From: Fasciola hepatica
Lineage: Eukaryota; Platyhelminthes; Trematoda; Plagiorchiida; Fasciolidae
Reading direction: 5' to 3'
Assembly: GCA_948099385.1 (NCBI GenBank)
Contig: CANUEZ040000199.1
Span: 2,366,001-2,430,000 of the forward strand
Length of the DNA stretch: 64,000 nt
Position numbers and translations under genes: made by a program. The notes beneath the pieces were generated by a model that was not told where the DNA came from, made no database searches, and worked only from the letters and a program-made list of their open reading frames with translations. Below are positions 34,195-44,921 of this stretch, piece by piece; the first letter of the stretch is position 1; each line of letters begins with the position of its first letter.

Positions 34195-34571
34195 TGTAAC
34201 GAACGTTTGAGCAATGCGTAGCCAAATTCGCAACGGATCCCGAAATCAAAAGACGATTATCCGTGATATTCTACGATACTAAATTATTACAATAAACAAT
34301 GACATAAACAATATACAAACCTCAATAATACGATCACAAGGACTCAACAACGAGAAACCGAATAGCAGCGTGTGAGCAAACAGCACGTGCGTCACGCAGG
34401 TCCTGAACAAGGATGTGCCAAAGTAGCGTTCTGGGAGCGAACAAACAACAATTGGTCCAGAAAAACAACCAGTTCGTAAAGACAAGTCAACAGTGTAGGC
34501 AAATGAGTGATGTTGGGAAAAACACTGAATTGCGAGGGAAATAGGGGGATTTTCCACGACCGGCTGTTACA
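34195..34571 (-). repeat. Element B 3' LTR, left arm
   Basis: 377 bp, TGTAACG...TGTTACA. Nearly identical to the BEL1 5' LTR (28689-29065), and interrupts the RNase H end of element A. Confidence 0.95.
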
Positions 34572-35269
34572 CCGCCCACCAAAATCCTCCTGCATCCTTA
34601 GCAGAGTCAAAGGTTAGGTATGAAGGTACTGGTTCTTTCTACCTACCTAGGCCCTGCTGTCAGTGCGCGCGTCTAATGCTCGTCGTCAACGTTCTACTAC
34701 TGGTCGCACCTAATCCATTGGCTACATAGACGTGAGGCTAGTCTATATGTTCCACAAGACCAAATGACCGATGGCGGGCGTGAAGGATCACATAGATGTT
34801 GTCCTCTTAAAGGGCCGTCCGGTCCTGGATGTATGTGCTTCAGTGTGTGTGAATGTGTGTGTGTGCGTGCCGAGGTGTACAATGAAATCACAGGCATGAC
34901 TACACATCAAAGGAGGACTTTCTGCAATGTCAACAAAAGACAGTGTGGCAAGAAAACGAGTAAAATGTAGCATGTATGTGTGACCTGAGCTCCGCTACTT
35001 TCACATATGCAAGGGGCATTCGCTAACGACAACAAAAAGCAAAACAACGAACACTATCACATGTTTGATGGGTTTACGGGATGTAGAGTGCGTCGTGCAT
35101 GCGTGTATGTATCGGGATGTACAATGGGATCGCATTCATCACCACATATCGGAAAGAACCTTCTGTAATGTCAACGAAAGACTGCGAGCACTGTGATGTG
35201 TTTGACGGAGATCGTGTGGTATATATGGTGTTTATTTATCCACCTCGATGACTGGTGTGAAAAGGTTTA
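34572..35269 (-). other. Element B 3' untranslated region, left arm
   Basis: Equivalent of 22747-23447 in BEL1, with the TG-rich tract near 34840-34870 shortened relative to BEL1. No gene. Confidence 0.8.
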
Positions 35270-36120
35270 CTAGGCCTCAGGGTTATCAGCTCCTCCGTCT
35301 TCGCACTCGAGTAGGGTAATACTGCGTATGTCACGAATGAGCACTCCGTTAGCTGTCTTCACCTTCACCGTTCTTATCATTCCGTCAGTGCTTTTGATGG
35401 TTTCCGTAACTACTCCCAAAGACCAAGCGCTGAAATGTGCGCGTTCGTCGGCGATCATAACCACGTCCCTAACTTTGAATGGTCTTGTTTTGGCCAGCCA
35501 CTTCTGTCGAGTCTGCAAAGCCGGTAGGTACTGCCGTAGCCATCGCCTCCAGAAGACCTTGGCCAGATAGTTCGCTCGCTTCCATCCATGGAGGTAGCTC
35601 CCACGAATGTTTACCGGCCCTTGGAAACCCTCGTTCGACCTTAACGTCAATGAGTCGTTCGGGGTGAGCGCCAGGTGGGTGGGGTCGCCGTTCATTGCTG
35701 GAACCAGGGGGCGGTTGTTCAGGATTTGCTCCACCTCCGTCATGACGGTTTCAGCGTCTCGTCGTCGGGCGGCTGCTGCTCCATGATTGACAGCAATATC
35801 CGTCTGGCGGACCGGATCATGCGTTCCCATATGCCGCCTCGGTGGCTGGCCTGTGGGGGGTTGAAATGCCATCGTATGCGGTCGGCCACGGTTCCGTCCT
35901 GCAGTTCGTCCCTGTTTATGTTTTTGTGACAACGCTGCAATTCCCGGTGAGCGCCCACAAAGTTCGATCCATTATCTGGGTATATATCGGCCGGTACGCC
36001 TCTTCGGTTGATAAATCTTTGCAAGGCCCGTAGAAACGAATCGGTCATCATCGAATGTGCGACTTCTGGGTGTACCGCGCGCGACTTCATGCACGTCATG
36101 ATACATCCGTCTCGCCCTTG
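35270..36120 (-). pseudogene. Element B integrase end and Pol C-terminal domain, left arm
   Basis: Minus-coded. The frame 36186-35740 crosses the palindrome centre: its first ~20 codons are antisense of the other arm, then SRAVHPEVA, PDNGSNFVGAHRE and WERMIRSAR (integrase core from just after the first catalytic Asp). The overlapping frame 35932-35270 is the 220-codon C-terminal domain, apparently identical to that in BEL1. The same one-base slip separates the two. Everything upstream of the integrase core is cut off at the centre. Confidence 0.9.
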
Positions 36121-36971
36121 CAAAAGCGATACGGATGTATCATGACGTGCATGAAGTCGCGCGCGGTACACCCAGAAGTCGCACATTCGATGATGACCGA
36201 TTCGTTTCTACGGGCCTTGCAAAGATTTATCAACCGAAGAGGCGTACCGGCCGATATATACCCAGATAATGGAGCGAACTTTGTGGGCGCTCACCGGGAA
36301 TTGCAGCGTTGTCACAAAAACATAAACAGGGACGAACTGCAGGACGGAACCGTGGCCGACCGCATACGATGGCATTTCAACCCCCCACAGGCCAGCCACC
36401 GAGGCGGCATATGGGAACGCATGATCCGGTCCGCCAGACGGATATTGCTGTCAATCATGGAGCAGCAGCCGCCCGACGACGAGACGCTGAAACCGTCATG
36501 ACGGAGGTGGAGCAAATCCTGAACAACCGCCCCCTGGTTCCAGCAATGAACGGCGACCCCACCCACCTGGCGCTCACCCCGAACGACTCATTGACGTTAA
36601 GGTCGAACGAGGGTTTCCAAGGGCCGGTAAACATTCGTGGGAGCTACCTCCATGGATGGAAGCGAGCGAACTATCTGGCCAAGGTCTTCTGGAGGCGATG
36701 GCTACGGCAGTACCTACCGGCTTTGCAGACTCGACAGAAGTGGCTGGCCAAAACAAGACCATTCAAAGTTAGGGACGTGGTTATGATCGCCGACGAACGC
36801 GCACATTTCAGCGCTTGGTCTTTGGGAGTAGTTACGGAAACCATCAAAAGCACTGACGGAATGATAAGAACGGTGAAGGTGAAGACAGCTAACGGAGTGC
36901 TCATTCGTGACATACGCAGTATTACCCTACTCGAGTGCGAAGACGGAGGAGCTGATAACCCTGAGGCCTAG
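36121..36971 (+). pseudogene. Element B integrase end and Pol C-terminal domain, right arm
   Basis: Mirror of 35270-36120, coded on the plus strand: a frame from 36055 across the centre to 36501, and the C-terminal domain at 36309-36971. One visible coding difference from the left arm: PDNGANFVG here against PDNGSNFVG there (36274), next to the catalytic Asp. BEL1 agrees with the left arm. Confidence 0.9.
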
Positions 36972-37669
36972 TAAACCTTTTCACACCAGTCATCGAGGTG
37001 GATAAATAAACACCATATATACCACACGATCTCCGTCAAACACATCACAGTGCTCGCAGTCTTTCGTTGACATTACAGAAGGTTCTTTCCGATATGTGGT
37101 GATGAATGCGATCCCATTGTACATCCCGATACATACACGCATGCACGACGCACTCTACATCCCGTAAACCCATCAAACATGTGATAGTGTTCGTTGTTTT
37201 GCTTTTTGTTGTCGTTAGCGAATGCCCCTTGCATATGTGAAAGTAGCGGAGCTCAGGTCACACATACATGCTACATTTTACTCGTTTTCTTGCCACACTG
37301 TCTTTTGTTGACATTGCAGAAAGTCCTCCTTTGATGTGTAGTCATGCCTGTGATTTCATTGTACACCTCGGCACGCACACACACACATTCACACACACTG
37401 AAGCACATACATCCAGGACCGGACGGCCCTTTAAGAGGACAACATCTATGTGATCCTTCACGCCCGCCATCGGTCATTTGGTCTTGTGGAACATATAGAC
37501 TAGCCTCACGTCTATGTAGCCAATGGATTAGGTGCGACCAGTAGTAGAACGTTGACGACGAGCATTAGACGCGCGCACTGACAGCAGGGCCTAGGTAGGT
37601 AGAAAGAACCAGTACCTTCATACCTAACCTTTGACTCTGCTAAGGATGCAGGAGGATTTTGGTGGGCGG
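36972..37669 (+). other. Element B 3' untranslated region, right arm
   Basis: Mirror of 34572-35269. No gene. Confidence 0.8.
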
Positions 37670-38046
37670 TGTAACAGCCGGTCGTGGAAAATCCCCCTAT
37701 TTCCCTCGCAATTCAGTGTTTTTCCCAACATCACTCATTTGCCTACACTGTTGACTTGTCTTTACGAACTGGTTGTTTTTCTGGACCAATTGTTGTTTGT
37801 TCGCTCCCAGAACGCTACTTTGGCACATCCTTGTTCAGGACCTGCGTGACGCACGTGCTGTTTGCTCACACGCTGCTATTCGGTTTCTCGTTGTTGAGTC
37901 CTTGTGATCGTATTATTGAGGTTTGTATATTGTTTATGTCATTGTTTATTGTAATAATTTAGTATCGTAGAATATCACGGATAATCGTCTTTTGATTTCG
38001 GGATCCGTTGCGAATTTGGCTACGCATTGCTCAAACGTTCGTTACA
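37670..38046 (+). repeat. Element B 3' LTR, right arm
   Basis: 377 bp, TGTAACAG...CGTTACA. Plus-oriented, inserted opposite to element A, whose RNase H resumes at 38047. Confidence 0.95.
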
Positions 38047-39235
38047 ATCACTAGGCCTTTGATCTCCAGTTCCACTTCCGTAGGGGGTTTTAACTCGAAC
38101 ACGGGCAAGTCCTGTTTGGGCACTTGCGGGAAGTTTGGCTCTCTCGTCCACGTGTCCAGTTGCCTGAAATTGGTCGCACCTCGGGAGCACAGGCCGGCCG
38201 GATTATCGCCAGACCTGACATGCCTCCAGTGGTTCGTGGCTGATTCATCATGGATAATCGTGAGTCGGTTAGCGACGAAAGTACTAAACCGGCTTCGGAC
38301 GTTGTTAATGTAGTAAAGTACTATCGTTGAGTCCGTCCAAAAGCTAACCGACCAAATGTAGAAGTCAAAACATCTCTTCACCGCTTGCACCGCCCTGACT
38401 GCTAACGCGGTCGCGCTGAGTTCAAGGCGCGAGATCGAAGCCGACTTCAGTGAGGCAGCGCGGGCTTTGACAAAAAGGATCCTCGTATTATATTGTCCAT
38501 CTCCTGTGCACCATCGTTCGTACACCACAGCCCCATAACCGACTTCCGATGCATCGGAAAAAGCACTTAGTTCACTCGTCCGCGTCGTATGGCCAGAAGT
38601 CAAACGTCGTGGAATCCTTATGTCCCCTAATTTCTCCAAGGTGTTCAAAAATTCTTCTTTGCCCAACTGCACAGCCGCTACAGCAAGATCTTTCCGGGTA
38701 GCAGCCAGGGTGAGACAAAACCGAGCGGATCGAACAAACTGGAGACAGCGGATAGTATGCCACGACGGGTTATTGGCAGCTCGGGAACGTATAGCTCGAA
38801 AACGTAGTTGTTCGTTTCCGCGTCCCATCGTATTCCTAAAGTGCTTTCGATAGGAAGTGGAGAGCCGTCCAAATCCCTCACCCTTGCGGCCTTTTCGTGG
38901 TACGGAAGGACTTTTAGCACTTCCGAAGCTTTCGACATCCACTTTGTTAGATGGAAGCCGCCTTCTTCCAGCAATCTTGTCAGGCCCCTGAACTGCTCTA
39001 GAGCTGATTCCACATCACCGAATGACCCAAGGTAGTCGTCGACGTAGAAGTTCCTGCTGACGCTATCTACCACCGTCCGATGTACTAGGTCGCCATGTTT
39101 GTTCGCTGATTCTCGGAGGGCGTAGTTCGCACAAAATGGTGACGACATGGCTCCGAAGGGGTGGACGGTCATCCTATGATCTACCGCTGAGTTGTCCCGG
39201 TCGTTCTCTTCCCACCACAGGAAACGCAAAGCATC
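38047..39235 (-). pseudogene. BEL element A RT C-terminal part and RNase H, original copy
   Basis: Mirror of 33006-34194 on the minus strand, with frames 39229-38678 (RT with YVDD) and 38942-38031 (RNase H). It lies in its original context: the upstream protease, gag and 5' LTR follow to the right. The same TAG stop and ~55-bp deletion are present. The protein ends at the element B LTR, so the integrase of element A is missing. Confidence 0.9.
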
Positions 39236-40531
39236 TCAGTCTCCTACCGGTATCTTCAGCTGGTGGAACATCTCCCTAATATCTGCGGACAAGGCCACTT
39301 CACCCACCCTGAAACGGCTCAAAACTTCGATTAGTGGTGTGGTCCAGTCAGGTTCTTGTAGTAAGCGATCGTTTAACGACTTGCCCTGGAACTTGGCCGC
39401 ACAGTCGAAAACCACACGCAGTTTATTGGGTTTCTTGGGGTTGATAACCGGGTGGTGAGGTAGATACCAGGTACCCTTTTTGCCGTCGGTGTTGGCAGGC
39501 ACCTTTTCAACGTAACCGAGGGCTTCGTTTCGCTTCATCAAATCCGCGTATCGTTCCCACAGATTCTGGTCTCGAATGAAGCGTTCTTTTAGTCGTAGTA
39601 ATCGTTGGAGAACATAGTTTCTGTTGTCAGTCCACGGGTCGACCGATGTGCGCCATGGAAGGGGAACCTCGAACTGTTTTTTGAGGCCTCTAGTGCCTTG
39701 CCGCACCGTTTGTAGAGCGAAGTGATCCTCTCGAGACAACGTCGGTCTTTCGTCTCCAATGTCATGAAACTCCTTTTCATACAGCCGTTGCAGATGATAC
39801 TCTATGCGGTCCGTTTCGGCGGATAAATAATTCACGGAACCACGTACCCCTACTGGACCGTATAACATCCATCCCAGGGCCGTGCGTGCGACATAAGGTG
39901 CCTGGTGGTCGCCCACTCTCTGGTCAGGTACCCAATGCGCCTCTGGCACGTCGCAGCCAATGAGGAGATCCACTTCATCATCTTCCCAGTCCACAACGGT
40001 TACATCCTGCAGGTGGGGCCACCGAGTCAAGATTGCGTTGACCGACCTTGGTGCTCGCATGGGGAGATCCGCTAACGTGAATGCTTCCGTTGGTTCAGTT
40101 TGCTCGTTATTGTGTGGAGAGATGAGCTGCAGCCTCAACCTACAGGCAGTCATTACCTGTGTTCCGCCCACCATGCTCACTGCCAACGACGTCGCACCTT
40201 TAGCCAGTTGGTGTTTGTCGGCAAACCGCTGTTTCACTAGAGTAGTGTCAGATCCAGTGTCGACGAATGCCAACGCTTTGAACACCCCAGTTGAGGTCAC
40301 TACTCCCACGGCCACTACGCCTAAACGTACCGGTTTACTGGCAGGCCGCGACGTCGAACAAATCACGCTGGGCTTGGTACTCGCCTCGGATATGGTTACT
40401 CTCACCTGATGCAGCAGCCGATGGTGTCTTCCCGTGCAGCCCTCGTAACCACATCGGTTCCATGTTCTACAGGCTGCCGCCCGGTGCGTGGTGTTGAGAC
40501 AGATAAAACATGCTCCTGCCATCCTCGCCAT
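39236..40531 (-). CDS. BEL element A zinc knuckle, protease and RT N-terminal part (431 codons)
   Basis: A long intact minus frame: zinc knuckle CFICLNTTHRAAAC near residue 8, protease VDTGSDTTLVKQRF near 95 with the catalytic Asp present, DLLIGCDVPEAHW near 190, QAPYVARTALGWMLYGPVG near 210, RT motifs WYLPHHPVINP and RVVFDCAAKFQG, and SADIREMFHQLKIPVGD at the end. It terminates at the TGA (39238-39236) also present in BEL1. In BEL elements protease and RT are parts of one polyprotein; here the first half of it is still open. About 40404 marks the end of the palindrome arm inside this frame, just after the zinc knuckle. Confidence 0.92.
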   Translation of the reverse strand: MARMAGACFICLNTTHRAAACRTWNRCGYEGCTGRHHRLLHQVRVTISEASTKPSVICSTSRPASKPVRLGVVAVGVVTSTGVFKALAFVDTGSDTTLVKQRFADKHQLAKGATSLAVSMVGGTQVMTACRLRLQLISPHNNEQTEPTEAFTLADLPMRAPRSVNAILTRWPHLQDVTVVDWEDDEVDLLIGCDVPEAHWVPDQRVGDHQAPYVARTALGWMLYGPVGVRGSVNYLSAETDRIEYHLQRLYEKEFHDIGDERPTLSREDHFALQTVRQGTRGLKKQFEVPLPWRTSVDPWTDNRNYVLQRLLRLKERFIRDQNLWERYADLMKRNEALGYVEKVPANTDGKKGTWYLPHHPVINPKKPNKLRVVFDCAAKFQGKSLNDRLLQEPDWTTPLIEVLSRFRVGEVALSADIREMFHQLKIPVGD

Positions 40532-40654
40532 TCCCCACCGTTCGTCTATTGTGGCGTTGACGAACTTGGGGCATTCTGGTAGGCCATGGCTAGTACCACA
40601 GGATCTGCAATTTGGTTTCGCCGTAGCATCTCGTGAAATGACGTGTGTATTGGT

Positions 40655-41668
40655 TCAAGGCTGGTACTTTGGATGTTCCCGTACAGGGGTTTGGACTTGG
40701 CTAGTAATGGGCTTGTTTGCTCGATTGCTGTCCCGGATGAGTCGGCCGAATCTGCTGTCAGCTATCCTCGTTTGCCTGTCCAAGTATTCAGTCAGGTCTT
40801 CGAAGATGGCTTCTCTGTCGCTTCGGCTTATCCGTTCAGCCTCTTCCGCCCACCGACCCCGTAGTTCGGGAGAGAGGTGACGGACTATGTTTTCCAAAGT
40901 GTGCATGGCGTCTAGGTCAGCCCTGTAACCTAAATGGTCGAGGGCTATTGAGCAGTTCTGCATCTTGATCACCAGGTCGGCCATTGTGTAGACGTCGCCC
41001 TTGGTTCTCTTTGCCTCTACCATCACGCCCTCTATTAGGTTACGGGCTACTTTGAAGGGTTGGCCAAACAAGTCCTTTAGAATCTTTCTTGCTCGGGTGA
41101 AGCTTTGTTCCGGGTCGAGCATGGTGCACCCGTCTTGCTCTGCCTCAACAGTAGTGAGTAAGGTAAAGAAGCCTTTGCCCAGGGTCGGTTACCTTATTTT
41201 CAACGAACGTCTCGAACTGCTTGACAAACTCGCAGTAGTGATCAGATGGCCCGTCAAAACCGTCAGTTCTGTTCTTGTCAAATCGATCGATGGTGTTTTA
41301 TAATCAGCGACCGGCTTTGGGCTCCCTACCTTATTGCACCCTGATCTATCTGAAGTGTCACAGTCGCTGGTCTCATGCTCACGCTCCGTCGGTATACACT
41401 TCTTTTCTGCTTCCTGGGCCTGTTTTCTAGCGGATAACAACGGTTGTTCTAGGTTTAGTATTCTCAGCCTATATAGATAAACATCCTTACAATCCATATT
41501 GCCCTCAGTACCACATGAACTAGCACTGACAGGACTAGGCGATCTAACATTAACTAAAGAATCAAATATACCCAAAACCTCCCCAGTGACTTGCCATATT
41601 ACTTCCTGTCCAGATTCCAATGTTTTCGATCCTTTTCTTGGCATTTTGCCTGTTCTTCCTCGTACCAA
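40655..41668 (-). pseudogene. BEL element A Gag
   Basis: Two frames. 41668-41189 (159 codons) contains the start MPRKGSKTLESGQEVIWQ near 41645, GEVLGIFDSLVNVRS and a coiled-coil-like segment. 41122-40655 (155 codons) contains LFGQPFKVARNLIEGVM, IKMQNCSIALDHLGYRADL and LRGRWAEEAERISRSDREA. Between them about 11 bp seen in BEL1 (after GCACCCGTC) are missing, which shifts the frame and removes part of the HYCRGRA region. This lies outside the palindrome and is single copy. The start is better preserved than in BEL1, which carries an extra T here. Confidence 0.9.
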
Positions 41669-41685
41669 GTTGATCTATTGAGTAT

Positions 41686-42062
41686 TGTAACACACGTTTG
41701 AGCAATGCATAGCCAAATTCGCAACGGATCCCGAAATCAAAAGACGATTATCCGTGATATTCTACGATACTAGATTATTGAATGAACGATGACGCCAAAA
41801 AGATACAAACGTCAATAATGAGATCACAAGGACTCAACAAACGAGAAACTGAATTGCGGCGTGCAAGCAAGGAGCACGTGCATCACGCAGGTCCAGAACA
41901 AGGATATGACAAAGTAGCGCTCTGGGCGCGAACAAACAACAATTGGTCCATAAAAACAAACAGTTCGTAAAGACACGTCAATAGTGTAAGCAAGTGAGTG
42001 ATGTTAAGAAAAACACTGAATCGCAAAGGTCTTAGGGGGATTTTCCACGACCGGTCGTTACA
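41686..42062 (-). repeat. Element A 5' LTR
   Basis: 377 bp, TGTAACACACG...CGTTACA. More diverged from the BEL1 and B LTRs than those are from each other, so A is an older insertion or a different subfamily. Confidence 0.93.
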
Positions 42063-42067
42063 TGAGG
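42063..42067. repeat. Target-site duplication TGAGG, right
   Basis: Exact match to 31739-31743. Confidence 0.9.
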
Positions 42068-43350
42068 TGCGCCACGGACTCAGATCTTTGTGCAAGCACA
42101 AAACAGCCGGACCGGATACAATCCACTTGGCCACTGTTCAGTCTTTTTTCTATATCCTGTAAGGGGCTGCTTCCCACCTGTACGAAGCGTCTTCAAGGTA
42201 GGGTGTGGTTCCAGGGGTTGGGGCAAGGCCGCTGTAGTAGCTATTCATAGGACACTATCCAGACAGAGGGCGAAGAATTATATACCGGTCAGTCTAACAC
42301 CAGTGCCGTGAAAGTCCTTGGAAAGTAGGATCAGAAAGCAACTGTGCCTGCTTCTGGTTAATAACGACCTACTGACAAGTGCACAACATAGATTTGTTAA
42401 AAATAATCGTGTTTGACAAACCCACTGCTGTCCTTAGACGAGGCCACAAGACCAGTGAATGAAGGTACGATAATGGGGGGTTGTTGTTTGGATTTCAGTA
42501 AGGCTTTCGACTCTGAGAGTCGCCGCCAGCCGGTCTATAAATTGCAGATTCTTGGGACGGGCGAGAAAGCGAGATTGGGTGGCACACTTTCTAAGTAACC
42601 CTTGCTTCTGTGTCTAGGTGGGCGATAATCTATCGAGACCGGAGAGGGTCACCAGTGGTGTGCCGCAAGGTCCATTACTGAAGCCTTTGCTCTTCCTCTT
42701 TCATATAAATGACCGAGCGTAAGAATTGGGTAACCGGAGTTTCATCTTTGCAGACGGTGTGAGGATAGCGGGAAGAGATTTAGCATAGGACATAAGGGCG
42801 GTGCTCTGATGGGCAGAGCGATGGGATTTACCGCTGAATCTCGACAAGTGTCGAGTCCTGACCACTAACAGAGATGAAACGAGCATTATTCCGTTTAAGT
42901 GTCGGGGGTAGAAGACCTAGGTGCAGTCATGGGCGCCCTGTTATCGCAAGGATAAGGATTGCTTGGAGGGGGTGCAGCGACATACAGCTTGAATGATCGG
43001 CGGTCGGAGGAGGAACCTCACAACCAGCGCCCGCAGGATTTCAGTCTCTTCTCTTTGGAGTGGACTAGAGGCCGAGGTGACCTAATAGAAACGTTCAATA
43101 TCATAAAGGGTCTGTCGGATATAGACATGGGTGATTTGTTCGTTCCTGTCCCTTAGGGCGGCACCAGGGGACACAGTCTTAAGCTGTAGATGGTAAACTG
43201 AAGGCTGGAAATGGGGGTTAAATGTTTTACAAATAGGGGTGTGTACCCAAGTGGAATAGACTGTCAGAGGATGCTGTTGTATGCAGCAATGTAGCAACCT
43301 TTAAGAAGGCCCCAGATTCACGCTGGAACGCGGCTTCCCCATAGCTAGCT
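42068..43350 (+). mobile_element. CR1-like LINE (L2), right part
   Basis: Resumes the L2 RT after element A: RHGLRSL, KTAGPDTIHLA near 42100, VSLTPVP, LLSLDEATRPVNEG, CCLDFSKAFDSE (42485-42520, first catalytic block), VTSGVPQGPLLKPLLFLFHIND (42648-42715) and SFIFADGVRIAG near 42745, where FADD is changed to FADG. The terminal block WNRLSEDAVVCSNVATFKKA ends near 43330. Frequent stops and slips. Inactive. Confidence 0.85.
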
Positions 43351-44920
43351 GTGTAAACGAGGGATGAGGTAGTGAGCCTCTTGTATTTTTGTCAATGAAC
43401 TTGTCTGCGAAAGTGATACTGCCTCGCAAGTACAGCCTTTCAGACAAAACATCCAGTGCAGCGTCTTTGGGAGCCAAAGAGACTCGCCGGACATACAACG
43501 ATCTGGAAGATCGACTGGTCTCGGCCACTTTCGTCTTGTGGAAACTGAACTGAGTCTACTACTGTTTTTGAGGAAAACTGACTGGTCCCTTCCACTTCAT
43601 TTCTCGCGGAACCCTTATCTGGTACCCACCACCCCCTACCATACTATTCTTATAACCGGAGGAATTGACCGTGAGGTGTGTGCTGCTAACGGCTGCGATC
43701 CAAAAAGTGGTTGGTTATAGCCAGGTATTGAAGAAGAGTCTTCTCCTCCAATAGTCGGAGTTTAGACGCATGCGCGATTTGAGGACTCGGTTCCCATCCA
43801 GCGAATGGAAACTCAAAAAGAAAGCAGTTGATGGGTTTTAGTAATTATATTGGTTGCCCTGCATAAATGACAGAATATGGGAGACAGAGCTAGCTGATGG
43901 TCAGAGCTGACGAGCTGGAGCGTGCCTTGCCGCCTGCGTAGAGTGACGTAAGTTTGAGATGCTATCGACTAAGCCGGTACCAGGTTGACTTAAACAAAAC
44001 GGACTTCAAGCAACCAGTCGATTGGAGGAACCGAGGCTAAACCGAATTCCTGACCTATCGAAGAGTCTGGTCAACGGTTGCTAAGCCAGTTGCGTATCTC
44101 AATGGATGACTGGTGAGGATCACCTAAATATCCTACAAGGTTTCTAGGATAGGCTGATGTGTCCGACCGAAGATCATAATACCGCACTGGTTAAATCGGG
44201 TCTGGATGAGTGAAAGTACCTTGAAGTACTTTTGTCCGGACTATGAGCCACTTTATGTGACCGAGAAAAAAGATTCGAAAAGGAAGATTGCCCATAGCTA
44301 GAGGAGGACCTGCGGGGCGGTTGTCATTCCCAAGTAAACCTAGGTGAAAGTACACATTAGTAAAAAAGGCTCGCCTAGGCTTTAAGCTCGCAGTTGCATT
44401 TAGTGAGTTTGGTGACCGCGAAACCGCTATAGGAGCACCGGGAGATCCAGGGAAGTCACCAGTGCAAGAACGTGGACGTTCAGGCATCCTACTGTCAAGT
44501 CCTGGAACCGAGTTGAATTGAGTCTGAACCCTGTTCCCTCTGCGGAGTAAACAACAGAAACACAACGCAAACGCAGATGTCGCAGTCCGGTGGGATTCGC
44601 ATCGAAGCTTGCTGGTGTAAGTATCTGGAATACTTTATTGACTTGAGCCTCATGTCTTGTGACCGATATATGGTCACGAATGTTGCACTCCCATTCCTCT
44701 GAAGGCACTGTCCACAGTGAGACACTGCATGATGATACGTATATTTTGTTTTTGTTACTTCCCCCGCCTTGCCCCGCCCTCACTTCTCTTTACCCTCTTT
44801 TCGGCTCGGTGAATCCGACAGACGATCAAAGACTTCCCCGAGGACCGGGACAATTGAGCTCAAGGCTTCGAACCCGTGTAGTACTTCAAGACTTCACGAC
44901 TAGAAGACCTAACCTGACCT
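43351..44920. other. No gene seen; contains repeat copy
   Basis: No recognised protein. A 75-codon minus frame at 43301-43528 and frames at 44191-44783 show no motif. The second copy of the 116-bp repeat lies at 44315-44429. The end of the stretch borders the 5' truncation point of LINE L3. Confidence 0.5.
44315..44429. repeat. 116-bp dispersed repeat, copy 2
   Basis: Same orientation and blocks as 8403-8518. The right tip ACCGCTA is kept; the left tip is degraded to GGGCGGTTGTC. Confidence 0.6.
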
Positions 44921-44921
44921 A

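Larger units (their letters stand above)
31837..36120. repeat. Palindrome left arm (4,284 bp)
   Basis: Every position x here pairs with 72241 - x in the right arm (36121-40404). Contents left to right: plus-coded BEL protease-RT-RNase H (31837-34194), a reversed BEL LTR (34195-34571), a BEL 3' region and minus-coded C-terminal domain and integrase (to 36120). Differences I saw from the right arm are at 32335, 32478, 35967 and three sites within 10 bp of the centre. Confidence 0.95.
36121..40404. repeat. Palindrome right arm (4,284 bp)
   Basis: Reverse complement of 31837-36120 with no indel: frame ends and LTR borders pair throughout with a coordinate sum of 72241. Element A sequence continues beyond 40404 into gag and the 5' LTR, so this arm is the original and the left arm the copy. 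Confidence 0.95.
31744..42062 (-). mobile_element. Composite BEL insertion (A) containing a giant palindrome
   Basis: Bounded by the 5-bp duplication TGAGG. At the right lies an intact-length minus-oriented 5' LTR (41686-42062) followed by gag and pol coded on the minus strand. At the left only the first ~93 bp of the matching 3' LTR remain (31744-31836). Between them the original 3' half of element A is gone, replaced by an inverted copy of its own 5' side. A second BEL element (B), in the opposite orientation, had inserted into A's pol before the duplication, because its 3' LTR is present in both arms. Order: A into LINE L2, B into A, then the inverted duplication with loss of A's and B's remaining halves. 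Confidence 0.88.

Noticed and set aside
31837..40404. Palindrome dismissed as a pure assembly artefact
   Set aside because: Not dismissed: the arms differ at several bases, the outer junction joins a unique LTR remnant, and one target duplication brackets the whole. An artefact is still possible and is stated as the alternative.
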